A stretch of 64,000 bases of DNA from Lepas anatifera (GCA_034440635.1 JAOTON010001596.1:1389501-1453500); one strand, 5' to 3'; shown: positions 44,379-56,758, numbered from the stretch's first letter. Numbers and translations: made by a program. The notes: generated from the sequence alone by a model not told the origin.

Positions 44379-45092
44379 GCCGGAGCACATCAGACTCAGG
44401 CTCACTTAGCTGCCGACACGGTGGAAAAGGACTCCTCGCAATCATGGCGGACACGGGTACACCCTTCAAACACAACCCAGCGCTAAAAGCCTGATACTGG
44501 GAGCGTACACTGCTAACGAGGGACTGCCGCTGACTGATGGTAAGCAATGTTGCTGAAGTGTTATCACCATATAGTACCGCGGAGAGATACCATAAGATCC
44601 GAGGAAAGCCCCAAAAACGAGGAGCAACACAGCAGTGGACCACACGGGCAACTGGCTTTCATTTGATATACGGCTAGGTCACTTTTTGACCCTTCGTAAC
44701 CTCAGGTCATATTAGGTCACGAGGTGACCTCTGGAGGTCAAACCACTGGCGGGAGGTCTTTACGTTCCACATAGCGGAAAAAGTACTGGCAATTTGCTAT
44801 CAAATGTACTTTACCAGGCCTCAATAGCTCTAATGACATAAGAGTTATGCCCCGTTCGCTTAATCATTGCATATTTGAGTGAAAATAGCCGATCTTGACC
44901 TAATTTGACCTCTGGAGGTCAAACCATTGACCTGAGCACTGAAACATGTGAAGTAATTTCCCAATGAATTCACGCGAGCTTTCTATTGCACTTTGCAGAT
45001 TTGCGCTAACGCCCATATTTTCGGAGTTAGAGGGGGCCATCGATGGCCCCCCGTGGGGCGAAGGTGGCGCCGGATCCCCGGTGGGGCGCGGG

Positions 45093-46965
45093 TTAACACG
45101 CGCATTGACGGGAGTCTGAGCCACCTTCGCTTTGACAAGGGGGGCGAGTACCCGCCCCCCTAAGATCGCGAGAACCACGGTAGGTAGCGAAAAACGGTAA
45201 ACAACGCTGGGTAGCCCATTCACTTCTCCATCGAATATATTTGACTATTTATTTTTGTCAGGCCACATTTAACCCGCGCCCCACCGGGGGGTCCGGCGAC
45301 ACCTTCGCCCCACCGGGGGGCCATCGATGGCCCCCCTCTAACTCCGAAAATATGGGCGTTAGCGCAAATCTGCAAAGTGCAATAGAAAGCTTGCCCGAAT
45401 TCAGTAAGAAATTACTTTGCATGTTTTAGTGCTCAGGTCAATGGTTTGACCTCCAGAGGTCAAATTAGGTCAAGATCGGCTATTTTCACTCAAATATGCA
45501 ATGATTGAGCAAACTGGGCATAACTCTTATGTCATTAGAGCTATTGAGGCCTGGTAAAGTACATTTGATAGCAAATTGCCAGTACTTTTTCCACTATGTG
45601 GAACGTAAAGACCTCCCGCCAGTGGTTTGACCTCCAGAGGTCACCTCGTGACCTAATATGACCTGAGATCACGAAAGGTCAGAAAGTGACCTTGCCGTAT
45701 ATCAAATGAAAGCCAGTGACAAGACAAACACGATGGTGTTTGTTTCACCGCTCTAGCTTAATTGGGTCAAAAGTTATTGCCAAAATACTGTTTTTGACCT
45801 CTGGTGACCTTGGATGACCTTGGAAAAGTCAAAGGGCAAATATGACCCCTGGGATCCGTGAAAGGGTGTCCAAAAACGTTGTTCTGAGCAGTCTGAGTAT
45901 TTGCAATCATTTTTGTGGCTTTTATATCATGAAACAACTTTTCCCTATGCTTTTCCAATGGGAGAGGTCGCCTCGTGACCTGACCTCAGGGCACGAAATC
46001 GAAAAATCCCGGATATACACCTTGTAGACCCTGGAGGGGTTATGAAGTGTAGGAAGTTTCAAATCGATCGACTTTGAAATGTAGCTCTTACAGAGCTCTA
46101 AAGTGAAGTGAGGTGACCTTGGTTGACCTCGACTGGTGACCTGACCTTGGGTGACCCGGGGTAAAAAATTTCAGGGATGATGGGAAAATGATGCAGTGAG
46201 AGGTAGAGCCCTCAACTGCGGTGCTGCGCCTCGTCGTTTTTCTGCTATCCCGGAAAAACCTTAGGGGGGAGCCATCGATGCCCCCCGGTGGGGCGAGGGT
46301 TAAGGTCACGAGGGGTCAAAACATGCCGTCGTAGAAATAACATGTAAATTACGTTTTTTGGCCATTACATCTGAACAAGTAAAGACAGAGCAAAACGACT
46401 TAAACTGTATGAATCCTTGCAGCAAGCCGAATCGAATGATATATAATTTGACCTTGCTAGGTCAAATCAAGGATTTGACCTGACCTGAGGTCAGGTCAGG
46501 GTCCAATTATATAAAATGCATATCATTAGAACTGCAAAGCCAAGGCGAGTCTAATGCAGCTAAAATAAACGCTATATCACCATCCGTTACTGATTTATTC
46601 AGTAAAAAAAACATTTTCCCATGTATTTCCAATGGAGAGGTACCTGACCTTAGGTCATCGATATCAAAAATACCGGAACGTATTTTTAGAGAACTCGGTG
46701 GGCCCATTATGTGATATGACTTTCAATCGGATAAGTTCACCCTGCTCCGACTTATGCTATCTTAAACTTTTTTGAGGTCAGGTCATCTGACCTATACTGG
46801 TGACCTGACCTGAAATGACCTAACCTTAAAATTTTCAAAAAAATTGTGAAAATGATGAGGAAAAGGGTATGACAATTACGGCGGCGCTACACGCCGCCGT
46901 TTTTCTACTATCTTCGAAAAACCCGAGGGGGCGGGTAACCACGCCCCCCTCAATGCGCGTATTAA
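45093..46965. mobile_element. TTAA-flanked element, family B, copy 2, with an insertion
   Basis: TTAACACGCGCATTGACGGG at the left (TTAA 45093-45096) and cctcaatgcgcgtaTTAA at the right (46962-46965). It aligns with copy 1 (7807-8883) on both sides of an inserted family-A element (45269-46303). Confidence 0.88.
45269..46303 (-). mobile_element. TTAA-flanked element, family A, copy 2 (inverted)
   Basis: It begins TTAA-CCCGCGCCCCACCGGGGGG and ends GGTGGGGCGAGGG-TTAA (46300-46303). Reverse orientation relative to 14213-15235. The surrounding family-B sequence, cacatTTAAggtcac in copy 1 at about 7985-7998, shows the single TTAA before insertion. Confidence 0.92.
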
Positions 46966-48680
46966 ATCATCGGGTTCCTGTGTATCATGTTCAGTGAACT
47001 TCACAACAGCCTCGTTTGGTATACAGATGGAAGGCGATGCTATGTTTGATCCTGGAATGCTGCGGCGGAAATTAACTTGAACGTCAAATGAGATGGCCTT
47101 ATCTTAAGCACCTAAGATGCTTAATGCCAATGCATGCTGTCATGACACAAGTTTGCAAACCTTACCTCATATTGAGCAGACAGCCAGATCCCAGAGCTTC
47201 AAAGTTGAATCCACAGAATTCACTGAAATGCCAGCGCCAAATATCTTAGCAGAATTGCCAAGTGCAAAATGAACGAGCCAGCTTCACAAAGCTATTGTAA
47301 CTGGCCTTCGTCGTGCTTCATCTGCTTCTGGGGTTGACAACGACCGTGATGCAGTTACTTGAACAACACAGTACAGGTGCGAAGCGGCGCCTTTTCACTG
47401 CACAAATACCCAAGCAGGATATGGCCTTCGTCGCCTCTCTTTTGTGCAGTCCGGCGCGCCAGTCCAGGTATTCACCACGTCTGAGCCGGCGAAAGACTTG
47501 TTGAAGACTGGGCTAGCTGCACGGCCGTCACGTGGGAAGCAGCAGCGCCACAGCACGCGCCCATTCACACCCCGACAATACCTCCACCATCACCGCGGCT
47601 CCACCCAATCGACCAGGTCACGCCACCGGCACCAGCTGATCGAAACCTGAGCATCCAGCCCGTGCTGCTCGCCTGCTGCTCATGGTATGAATCTGGGTAG
47701 GTATCTGGGGTCATAAAAGGTGTAAAGTCACAATGAAAAATATTTTGAGCACTGAGCTTCGTCATTTTGGACGCAAAATAGGCCGTGCGGTGGAAATGAC
47801 TAAACACTCTAGATTGATCACCCTAGTTTCTCGGTGATCATACTATTTTTCCGAGCTTAAGTCCAGCACAGCTTAGGATGTCTGCTGTATGTTATAACTG
47901 CACGAGCATTCAGTTTCAATGTTTTTTTTAGTCCGCCGCCTCAAGAAGTACTTATTTATTAATGTTTCACAGTCAGCCCGAATAAAATTGGAATCAAACT
48001 GAAGAGTTAAAAACCACAGTAAAGAGACACACATACAAACATCGAACAAGTCAGCCGTAGACTGGGGACCGGACTGGACCGGGGATGGTTGAACATGATT
48101 TCTGTTGAGGTCGTTTATCTCTGACATGGCTGAAGGTGCATACGTACTTCCTTCTTCCACTTCTGGAAGGCCTATTCCTTTCATTTTCAAGTGATTTGTG
48201 TGCTAGTGCTTGATTTCTGTCGACGTGTGAGATATTTCATGATATTTGAGGTTAAAGCCAAATGACGCAACTCGCCCCGCGCCAGGGCAGTTTGAGCAAG
48301 TCTCCGGGGTATGTTGAGACGCATAGCAAAAGCATACCTCCTTTTCCATTGTAAAGACTTGTATGCAGCATTTCTGCATGCCAAAAACGCATGCAGAAGC
48401 TATTTAAATACATGGCGAAATCATCGCATGGCTGGCAGCCGATTTTCTGCTGAGGACGTCTGTCCGTATCCTCAGTATCGTATTTGTGTCACTTGTCACG
48501 GTAAACGTGCTCTCGGTCCGCCCGTTCATTTCCAGACTTGCAAACCACTGGTGCGAGAAGCGAACAGCAGATGGGGCTGCCGCAGCCATTTCTATTCAAA
48601 GGTTGAAAGGTGATACATACGCCTGATGTAAAGAAAGCAATGTCAAAGTTGGATTTTGAAAAGACTTCATTGATATTTAT
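46966..48680. other. No firmly supported gene
   Basis: A Pro/Thr-rich plus-strand frame lies at about 47555-47690 (acceptor-like ccacag, donor-like tcatg|gtatga) and a CxxC-bearing plus frame at 48460-48610. Antisense frames are about as good, so I leave both as unassigned. Confidence 0.3.
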
Positions 48681-48685
48681 TGTAG

Positions 48686-48824
48686 CGAGTGTAGGGGAGG
48701 GGAATGTGATGTGTATTGCGATCATTGGGCGCACATCTGGCCAGTGGTGCTCTGCCATGGTCACGCCCTCAGCCGAAGTGTTCCATCGTTCGGACCGACA
48801 GTGGTTCACGTTACCGGTTAGCGG
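48686..48824 (+). CDS. Candidate exon, unidentified
   Basis: 139 bp between acceptor tgatatttattgtag (48671-48685) and donor gtaagtaag (48825 on), a near-consensus donor. One frame is open throughout and reads protein-like (GNVMCIAIIGRTSGQWCSAM ... DRQWFTLPVSG). It starts with two bases of a codon and ends with two. In that phase it can join the 50237-50338 exon. No family recognised. Confidence 0.35.
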
Positions 48825-48830
48825 GTAAGT

Positions 48831-50230
48831 AAGCCCTCGAATGCGAACAGATTTGAGGATGATGCGAGCGAGCGGCCCTTACCGATGAAAATGTCTGCGG
48901 AAGCTCTGTGAAGGGACATTTATTTGGAAACGTAATGAAGTTCCAGACGCAAAGTGCAATCTTAATCACTGTTACAGTTGTGGCACAACAGTCTCCCGCA
49001 CGGCCGTTAAGAAACATGTTTCTTAACGGCTATGTATGTGTATGTGATATGTATATCACAACAGTCACAATATATAGTTTCCTTCTCATCCGTTACAACC
49101 TCGATACCCTGGCATAGCATCCTCTTGCACATCGCAGCTTCTTTCTTTGTTTTTGTACCCTTCCGCTTCATGCTTCCCGCCTTCTAATGCTGCTTTGTAA
49201 TGTTGAATGTTGCATGCCCCGAGCAAGTTGCGCCCCACTATGGTTGTTTCTCTGGGACACATTAGTTATAGCTCAACAAGCCCCTACACCGATGTGGCTC
49301 ATCTTACCCTGAGAAGCAGGCACTGCGGCGCCAGCTGACCCAAAACTGAATCATTGATTTTCAGTTTTGAGCCCAAATAAGGTTTAAATATCTACTGTTT
49401 ACTCATTCAGCAACGGTAAGTTTTATTTCTAGTGCCTACAGTTATCGTAAGATGCGTGATTGGAAGTAAATATGCCCTTGGTCCAGAAAAAACGCTTTGC
49501 TTTATGCAAGCCACTTCAAACATGTAAGCACGATGATTTCCGGCTGGAAGAAGGAGGGTGGTTGCGTGCATGTTCAGCTGAATTTATAGCGCTATCGCTC
49601 TTTGTACGTTTCCTTGAATGGTTTCTATGTTATGTTTCTTGTTGTTGAATTGTTATGTTTCTGGTTGTCTAACCGTGTTTTCTGATTCGCCTCAGTATGA
49701 TGTGGAAAGTAACACATTTGCAGTTGGAAAGCATAAGCTAAATTGTAAAAGTGCCGCAAACAAAAGCACATTAACGTTGAAAGATTTCAGGTTTGATATC
49801 AATCTAACATATGCCTAATTGTCTAATTTTCCGTGCGGTGATCTCAGTTCGGTAGCTCTCTAATACATGCGCATTAGTATTGTTTCCGCACAATTATAAT
49901 GTCATTTGGAAATTTCCGTCACCGACTGACACCTCCAACTGCCTCAGTCGCTCGTTTAAGCCGTGACTGACACGCTCTTGCAGTGATGCAGGAACAAACG
50001 TGCTGGGGAGGAGACAGCGTAACCTTTGCTAGCTCAAACAATCACGTGCCGGGGCTGGTCGGAGACGGACGTCCAGCAGCAGGCGCCGCCCCTTCAGCAG
50101 GACTTCGCATTGCGAGTGTTTGTCCTGCTCCTTACCATCCTCATGCAGCAGATTTTCATTGTCAATTAATCGGGGCTTACAATTTTTCAAAGACACGTTA
50201 CCAGACGAAAGCGTCTTTGGAATAATTTTT
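48831..50230. other. No firmly supported gene
   Basis: A short inverted repeat (aagaaacatgtttctt) is at 49010-49025. A plus-strand GC-rich frame follows gctcttgcag at 49984 but its antisense is also open, with a donor-like gtaaggag at about 50141. No choice is possible by eye. Confidence 0.3.
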
Positions 50231-50236
50231 TTGCAG

Positions 50237-50338
50237 CTCACAAGCAGCTACACCATTGAAACTGATAGCTCACGCATTAATAACATTCATCGGACATTTG
50301 AGACCATATCTCGGAACCTTTGCTGCCCCAGAACACCT
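50237..50338 (+). CDS. Candidate exon, unidentified
   Basis: 102 bp between an excellent acceptor (aataatttttttgcag, ending 50236) and donor gtaagag (50339 on). Two of three frames are open. In the phase that follows 48824 it encodes a Leu/His/Ile-rich segment (LKLIAHALITFIGHLRPYLG) that could be membrane-associated, and it ends with two bases, which suits the exon at 53414. In phase 0 it reads LTSSYTIETDSSRINNIHRT. No family recognised. Confidence 0.38.
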
Positions 50339-50654
50339 GTAAGAGAGTGTTTTTTCTGTATAGATTCTATCATTTGTCCAAAAATCTAACAGAGTCTAAA
50401 CAATGCTAAACTCCAAGAGTGTGATTTTTTCCGAGCCGATGATGAACGTGACACATGGTCAGTAGAAACATGTGTTTGATAGAAACCAGATTAATGTCAT
50501 AACATGTGGCGTATGTCACCGAGCAGGCTTAAACAGATTGACACAAATATAGGGTAGACTGATCGGATGCCTAAGCCAACTGGTTATGTTAGGCAAGGAG
50601 AATACCCCAATCACCATTACCATGATAAATCAGGATATTGTACAAGGAAAAAGA

Positions 50655-50795
50655 CATGCTCCGGCTCGATCGTCAAAAAAGTGAGCGGGCCAGTCAACCT
50701 TCAGCCGCTTGCTGACACAAAATTATCCCCTGTAGGACCACAAACTCATCGAATTTGGGCTCACTGTTGCCTTCCACACCTGCTGGTCACGTAGT
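50655..50795. repeat. Diverged fragment of hAT MITE family 2
   Basis: Alignable with 17895-18010 (ggccag.caacctt..gc..gctgacaaaa ... gaatttgggctc..tgttgcct). Termini are lost. Confidence 0.55.
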
Positions 50796-51027
50796 TTTCT
50801 GGTTTCAGCCAAATGTGGTTGAAATCGGGAAAACAATTATCCGTGAGAAGTGGGGAACAGCCCCCTTCCCCGTCTTCTCAAACGTATGCTAAGGAGGAAA
50901 GATAAGTGGGCGAGTCACGATAAAAGCAACAGGAAACTTCGAAGCATGACTAGCGTGAGATGGTGTTTGAGGTATGATATAAATCCGATTGCGGCGTCTG
51001 CTCTGGTGAGTTGGTGTTCCAGCCAGA

Positions 51028-51190
51028 GACGGGTGGTCTAGTGGTTTCCAGCGGCCGATTCCCGACTGCTCAGTCCTCGTTTCAAGTCGTGGCACGACCA
51101 ATGAATAAGACGTGAGCTCAACCCTGCTATCTCCTACAACAAGGCCTGGGTTGGCGCCACCGTCTGACCTTAGAGGCTGGTGCGTCGTCA
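51028..51190 (+). repeat. tRNA-derived SINE-like sequence
   Basis: gacgggtggtctagtggttt (box A-like) and cgtttcaagtcgtgg (degenerate box B) about 35 bp later, then a body to about 51190. No cloverleaf. Confidence 0.42.
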
Positions 51191-51239
51191 AATTCCACCA
51201 CTACTCACGTGACGGTCGGCACTCTAATGCAAGTCCTGT

Positions 51240-51900
51240 GGGAGACCAAAAATCCAGGGGGGCCACGAACCGCCTCTCCCAGATCTCCACCCAGGCCTAC
51301 GCGCCATGGGAACGCCTCTCGCCTGTCAAATTTTGGAAAACTTTGAAGAGTCACCGGCACCCAATGCCAAAAAATATTTTTAGGACATCACTAGACGGCC
51401 GGCCGGGCGCTGCCGGGTCTCTCCCAATGGCTACGGCCCCTTACATTAAGTATGGCCCACTCGGCGCTGCCGGGTTGCTCGTTTCCCTTCTGTGGTTTGC
51501 TTTGCCTGCCCTTCAGCAGCCGTTTCAGCATTTCCGCAAACTCTGAGGGCGACCGCGATTTGGCGTGCCGATTGTGCCTTCTGTTTCGATTGGATAAGCT
51601 GCCCCGACATAATCGAGCCTTGCCTAACCAGGTCTCGATTCAGCGGGCCAGCCTGCGGCGCTCCTACCCTGTGGGGCACGTATCGCCTTCGTTGGCCGCG
51701 GCTTCGCCGCGCCCTCCTCAGGACTCAGGTCGGCTCTCCCTGCTCACAGATTTCCACCGCTTCGCGGCGGCTTGCCTCCGGATTGCTTCGCTGTAACGTA
51801 AATGTAAGCGTGCGAATGGCTCTGCTCACTTTGTTCGCCAGGATATCATTAGCCTTAAGTAAAGGTATCTTGATCATTAGCTGTCCGACTCACCTATCCA
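51240..51900. other. GC-rich stretch, no gene supported
   Basis: Several overlapping plus-strand frames run through 51440-51905, but they lack splice or domain support, and repeated words such as 'ggcgctgccgggt' suggest repeat origin. Confidence 0.3.
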
Positions 51901-51938
51901 TTTAATTCCTTTACTACGCTCTTACGTATAGTTATGCT

Positions 51939-52008
51939 GTACCGCAATTCGTTTCCTGCAGTGAAGCTGTACCGCAATGCATTTCCTGCAGTGAAGCTGT
52001 ACCGCAAT
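51939..52008. repeat. 30-bp tandem repeat, 2.3 copies
   Basis: gtaccgcaat..tttcctgcagtgaagct, repeated from 51939, 51969 and partly from 51999. Confidence 0.85.
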
Positions 52009-52439
52009 AGATCCGTGAGTGCACACCGTGGCGCTGAGCGCACTTTAGCTGTGGTTTGTAGATGTCATTTTAGCTACCAGAGCGTAATAGCAGAGGACGT
52101 CTGTTCTGATCCTGGTATTATGGAGAATGGGGAGCTCATTACTTGAACGCTTACATTTCGTATCAATGTCAGCTCCCCTGTGCTAAAGAAAAATATAAGA
52201 AGCGAAAACAAACTGTCCTTGACAAATAGCAACTGTGAAATTTCCACTGTCAAAATGCATTATCTCTATATAAACAACAATATTTTGGTTTATCCACTGT
52301 ACCTTCCTGACCTCCGTGATCGAAGCAATTGGGTGCAGGTAGAGTGTCATGGTGGAGAAGGTGTTATAGTAGGTGTAATCCTTTCCATTTCTGTCATTTT
52401 GGGTCCTGTAAACACCTTTTACACGATAATCTAAAGATA

Positions 52440-53180
52440 AAAATTTGGAGACTTCTCAGTGGGGGATGACCATGTGATGTAGATATTCAAAATAATCAAC
52501 CATCTACTGGTCAAAATATTTATCGGCATGCCTGCACACTCTGTTAGCCTCGAAAGGCCATCAATGCCACCACTGAGGCTCATTTAGCAGTACGTGTCAC
52601 GTTTTTATGTTGAAAAAGCTACAATTTGAGGCTCACAGGGTCACGTGACTCACAAGGGTGCAGTTTGGCGATTGCTCCAAAGCTAGGTTTGTTAAAAAGT
52701 CTTGGTCTAAATTTGAGCCGTAATTGATGCTTTTATAATTTTTAGGGTCCTCCATCCCTATGATGGAGACCCTCAGAGAAACAATTAGGTGCAGGCACTG
52801 CCAATTGGGGTGAAGATTGTACCGAAGGCGATATTTTGGTCAGCTCGGTCATGTTCTTGGTTCATTAGACACTTTCCACGCAATGATGTCTGAAAAAGGT
52901 GAGATTAAGGGTTCTTCTCGATGGAGGAGCCCCAGATTTTGCAAGGATTCCAAACAGCCACCCATCCGCTAGTCAAAATATTGGTCTGCACGCCAGCCCA
53001 TGGATTTGAACCCGCCTCTCCCCTAAAAAAACAGCGATCCCCTCTGAAACCCATTCAGGGGAACATATCGAGATGTTTCAAATTGGGGTAGCCTTCAAGT
53101 TCACTGGGTCACGTGACCCACGCAAATGCAATCGCCGACGGTTTCAAATCCAAATGTGCTCTTATAATTTTGGTCTACCT
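52440..53180. repeat. Diverged tandem duplication, about 460-bp offset
   Basis: ccatctactggtcaaaatatt (first 20 from 52500) parallels ccatccgctagtcaaaatat near 52963. Later blocks around gggtcacgtgac and cttttataatttt align in the same order. No coding signal. Confidence 0.6.
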
Positions 53181-53413
53181 ATTTGCCGACTTTGGCACTT
53201 GTATTAAAAGATCGGCACCTAATGCCAAAAAAGTATTTTTAAGGCATACCAACCATGGCATGTTGAACATGCGGCAACTGTAAGCAATCACTTCTAAGTT
53301 CGCCTATCACGCCCGATATGAGGTACGGACCGTTGTACAGAGCATGTACGTCGGCTCTGCCTGCGGTCTGGCTGCTGTCAGGTGGTCAGTGCGGTGGTGG
53401 TGCCTGTTCTCAG

Positions 53414-53549
53414 CACGGCCGCTGCCGCCGGTGCCGAATTCGCGCTCTGCCGCCGCCCCGGAACACTCCGCTGCCCGGCGGGACTGCTCTGCGATGTGGG
53501 GCACGGCGACGCTCCGCCGCTGCTGCTGCTAATCAGGAACATTTCACAG
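53414..53549 (+). CDS. Candidate exon, unidentified
   Basis: 136 bp between acceptor gtgcctgttctcag (ending 53413) and donor gtatgt (53550 on). In the frame after one base it reads an Ala-rich start, then Cys-spaced FALCRRPGTLRCPAGLLCDV, then LLLLIRNISQ, ending in phase 0. The start phase fits the exon at 50237. A second frame (Arg/Pro-rich) is also open. No family recognised. Confidence 0.35.
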
Positions 53550-53555
53550 GTATGT

Positions 53556-54284
53556 ACGGTATTTGCTTAGGTACGCTTGGCTTGATTCTTGGTAGACAGA
53601 AACAAAACAAGTTCGTTTGTAGAACAAAAGCATCTTTATATTATACCTACTTGTGGCACACAAATGTATTTAACCACAGCTGGATAGCTGATATCGTATT
53701 TTAACTACCTGTGAAGTGCCTGTTTATTTTTGTTGCCGGCATTTTGCACTTCTCTGTGTATGAAGATGTCCGTAACAACTGCGCAACAACTGTCGGATGC
53801 AAAGGCTGTGTAGACAATTTTAGCCTAGACATATTAAACCAGCGGGGGCAGGAAATGAGCGCATGAATCGTGAACTAATACCTATTTCAAAAGACCTCAT
53901 GAAGACCTGACCTGGACCTGGCCCTGACCATTTTTCCTGACAACCTTCAGCACCTTTAGTTTGCTCCAGTCTCAAAAGCACCATCACTGGATCGGACCTA
54001 TCCACTGTTCCATAGAAAAGGTTCTACCTTTTCTAAATTCTTGGTCCCAATGCCAGCAGCCCTCGACTGGTCCCAGTAAGTCCCAAAGTGGTCTTGGCAT
54101 TGGTTCCTGCAAAAATTCGGATTAAAAGGAAGACATTTGCAGCCTTATATGATATGTTTCAACCAGTGATTTGTTTTTTTATTTAAGTCATAAACTATGT
54201 GTAATTTCTTATTTCATTATATTTCCGAATGATACATTCCTGGTCTATGGACGCAATTTAACTCCGCGCAAAATGCTGCAGCTT
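53556..54284. other. No recognised feature
   Basis: Intergenic or intron sequence with short frames only. Confidence 0.3.
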
Positions 54285-54314
54285 GCTTACAGCAGAGTTG
54301 TGCGTTTCAGAATT

Positions 54315-54500
54315 TTCTTGAGTCGACTCAACTCAACTCATGTGCTGAAGTGGTCAACTCAACTCTGACTCAACTCATTGTCAAGAGCTCAGTGAGCCGA
54401 ATCAACTCCGACTCAAGGTTAAATGCTCCCGACTCAACCCCGACTCAACTCACGGCTCAACTCAACTCACGGCTCAACTCAACTCAAACTTCGACTCGGT
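54315..54500. repeat. (actca)n subterminal repeat, left
   Basis: Degenerate caactcaactcgactc units. The partner tract at 62050-62200 lies inside the other end of the same hAT-type element. Confidence 0.8.
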
Positions 54501-56373
54501 TATAAAATATATAAATAAATGATATATAATATAAATAAATGAAAACAACAAATGAATAAACCAACAAACCACTAAAAGAGAAGCTGTACAGAAAGTCATA
54601 CAGAAAACTGAAGATGGAAGACTGAATAGATGGAAGATTAATTAATTGAAAAATTAAAAATTAATTAATTATAGCCAGGAGCCAAAGATATCTTTTTTAT
54701 TCTTCCAGACTGTCACTACCAGATAAAGCTCCCACACCATGTTGCAATGATTTCTTTAAGAAGCCTTGCATGTTTAACCAGGTACATGGAATGGAAAGGA
54801 ACTTAAATGGGTTAAGGTTGCAACAACATAGGGAAATAATTGCAGCTCCATACTATCAGAAAAGGTCCAAGCTAAAAACATGATCTAAACTGTATTTTCA
54901 GGAATGATAAGGGTGCTGCTTTTTGTTCCAGTTAAAGAACGATGCCAGATAATTTTGCTTAATGAAACATTCCTATGCCATGAGCTGAACCAAAATCAAA
55001 GCTACAATTTATACAGTACCTAGTTGCAATTGAAAATTTTAAGAACTACAGCAAAACCTAGGAAATAGTATACAATATTAATATATGACATAGGACAATA
55101 AAAATGGAAATTTTATCATCGTGTTGCATTTAACCCTCGCCCCACCGGGGGGGCCATCGATGGCCCCCCTAAGGTTTTTCCGGGATAGCAGAAAAACGAC
55201 GAGGCGCAGCACCGCGGTTCAGGGCTCTACCTCTCACTGCATCATTTTCCCATCATCCCTGAAATTTTTTACCCCGGGTCACCCAAGGTCAGGTCACCAG
55301 ACGAGGTCAACCAAGGTCACCTCACTTCACTTTAGAGCTCTGTAAGAGCCAGTGGCGTAGCCAGGATTCGGCCAAGGGGGGTCCGACTACCGTCGGGGGG
55401 CCCCCAGGCCGGGGGGCCCCTTAGTAGTCGGGGCCCATCTCCTACTCCCCGGAGCGGCGTAATTTGACCCTGTAAAAATGTTCTATCTTTTTCGGTGTTC
55501 ATCGACACCGCAGAGGAGAGTCACCAGGACTAAGGGGGCTACATGACTCTTTAAAGACGGGTCACTTGACTCGCCAAATAACCATGGAACCCGCCAATTC
55601 AGAGTCACTTGACCTTTCATTTATGTACGATGTGACCCTCCAAAACAGGGTCAGGTGACCCTTTATAGGAGGGTCATATAAAATGCTCTGGAAAGGATAA
55701 TTTAAATAAATCGCTTCGAGTACTAGCAGCAAAAGAACACAAACGTTTGGTGTGTTCCGGACGTCATATAACGTCTATTCCGCGGAAACATCCTGATAAA
55801 TTCACCACAGTTACTTTTTTACCCTTGCTATGTTGTAAATGAGCAAATTACCAAAACAATAGGCGCCTGAGATAACTATCACCTTGGATTGGATTACTCT
55901 GTCATTGTTATTTTAAACCTTTCATACCTATTTTTCTTTTTGGGATTTTTTTTTTTTTGGATTATGCTCATCAATGTGTGTCATTTTCCTTGTTTTTCTG
56001 GTTTCCTACGAAAATTTTTGAAAGTTTGCTATTTCAGAATATGTAGGACGGTAGTTATTGGGACTAAGCTAATAGATTGAAAACCAGCTGAAGTTCCAAA
56101 TTCCCTGTTCGATTTGCTATTATGGATGCTAAAATTAGATTGATTTTTGCCTTTCCTTCAGTAATGGTGCCTGATCGACATGTTTCACTTTGTATATTTT
56201 GGTGCGCAATGGGAAAATATAAATTTTTCCGAGGCATATGATTTTCAAAAATCTTCTTTGAGCCTAGGATCTCAAGCGATATCTCTGGATTGTATTCTAA
56301 AATCTAAAAGAAATGGAAAAGAAAAAGGACGCTCAATAAAAAGGATATATGAGTGTGCTCCAGATGCTATATA

Positions 56374-56758
56374 CAGTGGCGGATCCAACGGGGGGGCAAA
56401 AAAGGCATTTGCCCCCCAAACGGAAAAGCTCGGGGCAAAACTATGGTTTTGTCTCCTCCCCCAAAGCGATCGACCTCCTCTTTTCCCCGACTGATTTTTA
56501 GTTTATAAGCAAGATTTTGGTACTTCAACTATCAACTTCAAACAGAACCAGTTAAGTTCAGGGTAAATATTGGGGCTTGGATAGGAAAAAAGTATCTCGA
56601 GCCCACATTTCTCACCCTGTTCTTTTTTTGCCTTTCGCCTCTTATACCTAAAATTTTCCGACATATCATATTTTAGCGCAATTTTTCACTGCGTGACGTT
56701 TTTTTGCTGTTCGACATTGGTCTGCCCCTCCCAAACCGACCGGCTAGATCCGCCACTG
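56374..56758. mobile_element. hAT-type MITE, family 1, copy 3 (innermost level)
   Basis: Termini CAGTGGCGGATCCAACGGG and GGCTAGATCCGCCACTG. Perfect 8-bp duplication gctatata (56366-56373 and 56759-56766). 385 bp, close to copy 2. Confidence 0.92.

Larger units (their letters stand above)
40817..44650 (-). mobile_element. CR1/Jockey-type LINE, decayed, with 2A relic
   Basis: A 3.83-kb minus-strand LINE. The 5' end is near 44650 and the 3' end is at 40817 in an (aata)n-type tail. In order: a tRNA-like sequence (44378-44281), an N-terminal frame ending in a broken 2A-like motif (44248-43970), an apurinic-type endonuclease (43900-43317, two frames), a reverse transcriptase (43156-41663) and a C-terminal region (41615-41040). 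At least three frame changes and several stops make it inactive. The host copies at 14.2, 45.3 and 60.7 kb show the empty site (cttgtc|actggc). The junctions match it exactly, with no target-site duplication. Confidence 0.88.
40234..45096 (+). mobile_element. TTAA-flanked element, family A, copy 3, split by a LINE
   Basis: Starts at TTAA (40234-40237) with the CCCTCGCCCCACCGGGGG terminus and ends with GGTGGGGCGCGGG-TTAA (45093-45096). The 40238-40816 and 44651-45092 parts align with copies 1 and 4. The LINE at 40817-44650 interrupts it. The final TTAA is shared with the element that begins at 45093. Confidence 0.88.

Noticed and set aside
49010..49025. aagaaacatgtttctt palindrome as a regulatory site
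   Set aside because: A single 16-bp palindrome in AT-rich DNA is expected by chance at this scale.
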